From positions 1-39,831 of the forward strand of contig NW_004086242.1 in the NCBI RefSeq assembly GCF_000220395.1: a stretch of 39,831 nt of DNA. The letters are read 5' to 3'. Under the pieces are notes generated by a model, which was not told the DNA's origin, did no database searches, and saw only the letters and a list, made by a program, of their open reading frames with translations. Below, piece by piece: positions 34,851 to 39,831 of this stretch. Numbering within the stretch: the stretch's first letter is position 1; each line of letters opens with the position of its first letter. The translations under genes were made by a program, and so were the position numbers. This DNA comes from Ichthyophthirius multifiliis (Eukaryota; Ciliophora; Oligohymenophorea; Hymenostomatida).

Positions 34851-36772
34851 TCATAACTTAAAATCTTTCCAATCACATATTTATTATAAAAGACAACTTT
34901 AATAAACCCCTTAAACACTAAAACATTAAAACTAGTTCTTATATTTATCCAATTCAATACAATTTTCAAACAAAGCCTTGTATTCATTTATATTTTATTA
35001 ATTTTTTTGATTAATTTTTTACATATATATCACAAATCCTCCAGCGCTTTAAATAATAAATTAAAGTTCATCAAAATGAATATTATATTCATTTTTTTCA
35101 TTTAAAAGTATAAAAGTTTAACCTTCAAATAAATTTTTATTTCTATTTTTTTTTATTTAATAAACCTCTTGAAGATTAAAATTTTTGTTTTTTTTTTAGA
35201 ATTCTTCATCTATTTATAAAGTATATTTATCATATTCATTTATAATTTTTTTCTCACATATACAATCTAAAACCCATTATTAAGAAACGATTTTTATTCC
35301 TTTATTTAAAGCAACTAATACCTTAGGTTTTCTTGAAAACTTCTCCATTATTAGTAAATTAAACTTAGAAAACATATTATTTACAACCTATACTCCATAT
35401 TATTTTAGTTTTTTTTCTATATCACTCTCTATTAATAAAGAACAATTAGAAAATAAGACTTTTACTCTTTAATTATTTAAATTTTTCCTATTTTCTTATA
35501 TTATTATCAATTAATTTTTTTATTCTTATATTGTTTTTTTAATTTATTCTTTTTTTTTTTTTTTATTATGTATTTTAATTTGGAGTATTTTTATTTTCTT
35601 TTTTTTTATTTTCTCATTTTCATTTGTTTTTTGTTTTTTTTTATTTCTTCATTTATATTTTTTTCTATATCATCTTCTTCTTCTTCTATTTTTTATGATT
35701 TTTTTTAATTATTTTATTCATCTTTTTTCGTTTTTGTTTAATTCTTTCGACTTTTTCAATTATATTTTAAGTTTTTTATTAATTAAGTTCTTTTTATTCA
35801 ATTTTTTATTATAAATCTTAAAGTTTTTATTATTCTTAGTCATTTAATTTTGAAATTTCTTACTTTTTTTATAAAATTTTTTACTTACTTTTTTCTAAAT
35901 CTTCTTGTTTTTTATTATTTTTAACGAAAATTTCATTTAATTCTTACTTTTTATTTATATTATTAATTAAATACATATCTTCCTTTATTTATTTTTTATC
36001 ATTTGAGTCTATAATAGCAGGAATGTTTAATTTTTGTTAATTATTTTTTTATTTATTTTTATTTTATAGGTTATTATCTATAATTTTATTTTTTGATTTT
36101 TTCTCTGTTAAATTTTCATCTTTTTTATTAATTTTTTTAATTAAAAAGCCTATTCTACTTCTTCATTATCATTTTATTATTTTTTTCCTCCCTAATTATT
36201 TTTATTTTAAATATCATATATATTCCCATTTAAATTATTATTTAATTTTTATATTTAATTGTCTTTTTCATTTGGTGTAAAAATTAAATAATCTAATTTT
36301 TTTAATTAACTTTTAAATGATTTACTTCCATTTTTTAACATTCCACTTCCTATTAAGCAAACATTTAAGGAATGAATTATTTCTTTTTTTAATAGGCTTT
36401 ATAACCAGTATTTTATTATTAAATAATAGTCTTTTTAATAATACATTTAAAGGTTTTCGAAATATAAAAAACATAATCTTTCTCTAAATTTCCTATAAAA
36501 GTAGGAATATTAGGAATAATACTAATGAAATTTCCATCTTTTCCTTTTTTTTAAATCCCATATAAACTATTTAAAGACATTAATTATAAATATTATTCAT
36601 CATTTTCATCATTTTCTATAGTTATTTCTAAATGTTTTTTTTCGATTTTCGGTTTTTATATTGTTATTTAGCAATCTTTTGAATTACTCCCTATTATATT
36701 TTTTCCTTATTTTAATTAAAATACTTATTTTTCATCTTCATTATAAAATATTAATTCTATTTTATAATTCAT
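34851..36772 (-). CDS. FHA domain plus C-terminal tandem BRCT protein (MDC1-like architecture), frame-broken linker
   Basis: Minus-strand ATG 36772 (MNYKIELIFYNEDEK) is followed by an FHA-like domain over about residues 20-100: GKNIIGSNSKDCQITI, EKKHLEI, SLNSLYGI, and the end YVFYI. A segment LIGSGMLKNGSKSF and a long Lys/Glu/Asn-rich linker follow. The C-terminus has two BRCT repeats. The first has KVLFSNC, EKKLKQYGVQVVNN, KVLVALNKGIKIVSQQWV and LDCICEKK; the second has LFEGQTFILLNEK, FIIQSAGGFVI and VQGVYQSCLLQ, ending WKDFKL before TGA 34853-34851. FHA plus C-terminal tandem BRCT is the layout of MDC1, the gamma-H2AX reader. The FHA lacks the usual Arg after Gly (GS instead of GR) and the Ser of SxxH (Glu instead). 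The BRCT pocket keeps a Ser and a Lys in the expected places. Frame changes occur in the linker, one at T7 36384-36390. Confidence 0.8.
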
Positions 36773-36794
36773 TTTTTTTTTTTAATTTTTTTAA

Positions 36795-36829
<35 letters not shown>

Positions 36830-37083
36830 ATTATTTTTTTAATTTTTCGAAAACGCGCAATATATAGCAATATATAAATAAAATAATGTATTATATTATT
36901 TATACGTTTGCTTTTTTATTTAAACTAAACTAAATATTCATTAATTTTTCAAAAATATTAACTAATTGACTGAACAAAAATTATATATATTTTTAAATAA
37001 CAAAAATAATAACAAAAACTCATTAGTTTTTATAATATCATAGTTTAAACACTAAAATAACACTATATTAACTAATAAAATTA
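36773..37083. other. Upstream region of the FHA-BRCT gene with T15-A21 inverted homopolymer
   Basis: Contains T and A homopolymers immediately 5' of the FHA-BRCT ATG (see 36795-36830) and a short segment with CG dinucleotides at about 36848-36857 (GAAAACGCGC). No gene was recognised, though the downstream gene's last exon could extend in through another splice. Confidence 0.45.
36795..36830. repeat. T15-A21 perfect inverted homopolymer
   Basis: Fifteen T directly followed by twenty-one A. As a single strand it could fold into a 15-bp A:T stem, and as duplex it is a rigid poly(dA:dT) tract of the kind that excludes nucleosomes. It lies 23 bases upstream of the FHA-BRCT start codon. Confidence 0.8.
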
Positions 37084-37780
37084 TCATTTACCTATTTCTC
37101 TCAAATATAACCACTAGTACACTATATAAAACTATCTAAAAGCATCTAATTAAAGTATTTTAGCATCATTTTTGCCTACTTAATCTTCAGGATATTACAT
37201 ATATTTACCTTAAACATCCTAAACTACTCTATATTTTCAAAAAATAACTAATTAAATAATTATTTAATATATTGTCTAAATATTAATTTATATAAAACTA
37301 TATAGACTCATATTAATAAAATTCACAAGTATTATTTTTAAATACATATCATTAAATTTACCTGCAGTATTAATATTTACTATACAATTCCAATTAAAAT
37401 AAAAAGGTTCTTCTGCTTTTCTGAATTATACTATAAGACACTGTTCTTAAAAAATTAACTTAAGAAAATTATTTTAAAAGAAAATTTATAAGAGTATTTA
37501 TTTTAACAATATTATAATGGTTTTTATATCTTTTGAAATCATAGTTCTTAGCTCATTCTGTAGATAAATAAAAATAAATATTATTATAAAATCAAAAAAA
37601 TTGTAAATATAACTTATTAAATGGACCTAATATTAAAGATTGCAAAAATATAAAAATTATTTATTCCTTTTTGTATTCTTATATATAGGCTTAATAAATA
37701 GTAAATAAAGTTATATGTATAAAATTTATAATATATTTTTTATTTAATAGATTAACTTAATTTAAAATTTTAATTTATTG
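37084..37780 (-). CDS. Unidentified multi-exon gene, 5' end undefined
   Basis: Three exons join in phase on the minus strand. The last runs 37226-37084 (VQDVQGKYMQYPEDQVGK, LQLDAFRQFYIVYQWLYL, ending REIGK at TGA). The middle exon is 37557-37362 (NELRTMISKDIKTIIILLK, QFRKAEEPFYFNWNCIV). The upstream exon is about 37780-37614 (YLLSLYIRIQKGINNFYIF, FNIRSIQQ). The introns are 37227-37361 and 37558-37613. No start Met is visible; a possible splice acceptor (TATATAG) near 37777 suggests another exon further upstream. The residue mix and clean splicing make this a likely real gene, but no family was recognised. The last exon could splice onward at GGTAAATG instead of ending at the TGA. Confidence 0.55.
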
Positions 37781-38487
37781 TCTATATATATTTATAAAAA
37801 TGAAAATAAAAATGATAATTATATAAAATAATATATAAGAATATTATTTATTTATTAAAAAATATGTGCAAATACATTCAATATTATACATAGGAATAAA
37901 TCTAAAAGGTATTTAATTTTAATAATAAGACAGATATTAATTAAAAATATATAAAAATAAATATATATATATATATAAATATATTTTTATTAATATATAT
38001 ATATATATATATATATATTATTATTTTTTATATATATATATACATATATATAATATTTTACATTTTTTTTTATTATAATATATATATTCAATATAAATTT
38101 TTTTAAAAAAATATATAAATTAAAAAGTTATATTTTTTAAAAAGACTTTACTTTTATTTATTTAAAATAAAATATTTATATTTTTTTTTAATTAAAAATA
38201 AAAGTATTATTATTAAAAAATAATATTAAAAATATTGTAATATTATTTATTTTTTTATAAAATTTACAAATATTTTATATATTTTTTTCATAAATTTTAT
38301 AAATAATATTTTTTTTACATATATAATATAATTTCTAAATCTAATTATAATTTTTATATGTATTTTTCAATATTTTTTTTTTTTTTTCTTTAACAATTTT
38401 AAATAAATTTATTTATATAATAATTTTTTTGTTATTATTATAATATTAGTTAATTTTTATATTAAAAATTTATTAAAATAATAATGT

Positions 38488-38519
<32 letters not shown>

Positions 38520-38731
38520 TAATATATATATTAATTTTCTTTATATTTTTTACATTTTTTATAAACCATTTTTTTTTATTTTAATTAATTTTATTAAATA
38601 TATATCAAATAATGTTTATAAATATTTTTGGTATATATAGTGAAATTTATTAAATAAATAAACTTAAAAATATATATATATAAAGTTTAATTAATATTTT
38701 TTTCTTATAATTATTCATATCTAATTTTATT
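37781..38731. other. A/T-rich intergenic with (AT)n runs
   Basis: Nearly pure A/T with alternating AT at about 37995-38019 and 38487-38516. Nothing coding-like was seen. It may contain the first exon of the preceding minus-strand gene. Confidence 0.45.
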
Positions 38732-39351
38732 TCACTTATTTTTAAATATCATCTAATTTAGTTTTTTCTATTTTCTTTTTATTATTTTCAACAAAGCTAC
38801 ATACTTTTTAATTATTTGATATTATATATTCTTTTAATAAGTATATTTATTTTAAAAATACAAAAATTTAATATTGATTTATTATTTAGTTTTAATATAA
38901 AAGACTTATATACTAATTATATAATTTTTTACTATTTCATGATTTATTTCATTTTTTTCTTATTATTTAAATTATTTTGTATTTAATTTTTCTATTAAAT
39001 CTTTTTTTTTTATATAATACAAATATTTAATTGTTTAAATTTATTCCATTTTTTAAAACCAAATTTTTTTTTTTTTTTTTTTCTTAAATAAATTTGATTT
39101 CTTCTTCTTAATAAAATATGTATATTATTTATTATATATATTAAATAATTAGAATATTCTTATTTATTTCAAGGAATAAACAATTTCAAGCTTTTTAACA
39201 AGTATTTTATGATTGAAAGCGAATTCTTTATAATTAAAGATTTATATAATTAATATACAAAAATATATTGTCCCTTAATTTACTATAAAATTATGAATAA
39301 TATTAATAAAATTTCACTTTTTTTTAATAAATTATTAATATAATTATTCAT
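38732..39351 (-). CDS. Unidentified Lys/Gln-rich protein, frame-broken
   Basis: A possible ATG at 39351 (MNNYINNLLKKSEILLILF) leads into coding-like residues FNYKEFAFNHKILVKKLEIV, then YNKQYTYFIKKKKSNLFKK, a long A-run (plus-strand T-run about 39067-39082), then EKLNTKQFKQQEKNEINHEI and YQKNIQYQIIKKYVALLKII, ending KKLNQMIFKNK at TGA 38734-38732. At least two single-base frame changes are required, at A runs near 39310-39320 and 39067-39082. No introns or family were recognised. The 3' portion (38732-38990) is the best-supported part. Confidence 0.45.
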
Positions 39352-39573
39352 ATTCGTATGCTTTTTGCACATTTTTATATATATTATTATGCTTTTTTTA
39401 AATTATTACTTATTTTATTATTTGCATGTTCTTTTATCAAAATACTTATTCTTAATTTTCATAAAAAAAAAATCAATCTCAATAAAATTATTAATAAATT
39501 TCAAATTATAACTAAAATACGTAAGAACCAAAAATCAATAAAATAACAAATCAATATAACATTTTATAAAGCC

Positions 39574-39744
39574 TCATCTTCTTTAAAAACATACAGAAAA
39601 TATTTTAAAGCCTTCTCTATTATCAATTAAAGGTGTTTTAGATATATTAGTGCAAACTTAATTTTCAGGACATTCTTTGAAAGTGCTTTAAATAGATTAC
39701 ACTGTCTTTAAATTAGAAAATAATACGAAAAGTATAAAAAACAT
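39574..39744 (-). CDS. Small predicted secreted protein, 56 aa, or first exon of a longer gene
   Basis: Minus-strand ATG 39744 to TGA 39576-39574 in one frame. The N-terminus MFFILFVLFSNLKTVQS looks like a signal peptide: a hydrophobic core followed by a polar stretch. The remainder, STFKECPENQVCTNISKTP then LIDNREGFKIFSVCFQRR, contains three cysteines. Base composition is less A/T-rich than the flanks. No family was recognised. An odd number of Cys and the short length mean it could instead be the first exon of a larger secreted or surface protein whose next exon I could not place. Confidence 0.5.
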
Positions 39745-39831
39745 AAAATGAAATATTGGTAATAAAATATTTTAACTAAAATAATTACAAAATTAATTGA
39801 TTTTAAATCAGTTATTAATTTTAATTTAAAA

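Noticed and set aside
39358-39831. Long plus-strand open frame starting MLFAHFYIYYYAFFK and running off the window edge
   Set aside because: With one stop codon and this composition, long open frames arise by chance. The minus strand of the same interval carries a better candidate with signal peptide and cysteines.
1-39831. tRNA, rRNA, transposon or internally eliminated sequence signals
   Set aside because: No G+C-rich cloverleaf-like segment, no transposase or reverse-transcriptase motifs and no terminal inverted repeats with flanking TA duplications were seen; TA is too frequent here to be informative.

Overview
The window looks like macronuclear DNA of an oligohymenophorean (hymenostome-type) ciliate. 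Base composition is extremely A+T-rich, and the genes only become visible when TAA and TAG are read as glutamine and TGA as the sole stop. Read that way, recognisable eukaryotic proteins run through many in-frame TAA/TAG codons at positions suited to Gln, and end at TGA. Introns are short (mostly 41-66 nt), GT..AG and very A/T-rich; the longer ones carry (AT)n tracts. Overall this resembles Tetrahymena or Ichthyophthirius, with the composition closer to the latter. The species is an inference. No rRNA, tRNA, telomere, transposon, CRISPR or virus-like element was recognised.

Layout: 742-2100 (+) tesmin/LIN54-type CXC protein; 2584-3470 (+) TRAFD1/XAF1-like zinc-finger protein; 3579-7080 (-) kinesin; 7935-11781 (-) RAD5/HLTF-type HIRAN-SNF2-RING translocase; 12517-13756 (+) DMC1; about 14060-14740 (-) unknown; 15077-18319 (+) HRD1-like membrane RING ligase; about 18569-19740 (+) broken unknown coding sequence; 20126-22532 (+) SIN1, a TORC2 subunit; 22583-25428 (-) membrane hybrid histidine kinase; about 26830-27360 (+) unknown; 28841-29760 (+) CFAP410/C21orf2; 30060-31542 (+) and 31865-33767 (-) two coiled-coil proteins; 34851-36772 (-) an FHA plus tandem-BRCT protein of MDC1-like layout; 37084-37780 (-), 38732-39351 (-) and 39574-39744 (-) unknown genes.

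Themes: DNA repair and meiosis (RAD5-like and DMC1 head to head, plus the FHA-BRCT protein), cilium and cytoskeleton (CFAP410, kinesin, coiled-coil proteins), signalling (SIN1, histidine kinase) and ubiquitin (HRD1-like, the RING of RAD5, a UIM-like tail on the TRAFD1-like protein). This is an ordinary eukaryotic gene neighbourhood rather than an operon, so co-location does not imply shared function.

A second pattern runs through the window. Several genes are broken in frame, nearly always as if one base were missing from a homopolymer run, while other long genes (CXC, RAD5-like, DMC1, HRD1-like, SIN1) are intact. This looks most like homopolymer undercalling in the assembly, though slippage or real lesions cannot be excluded from the sequence alone.
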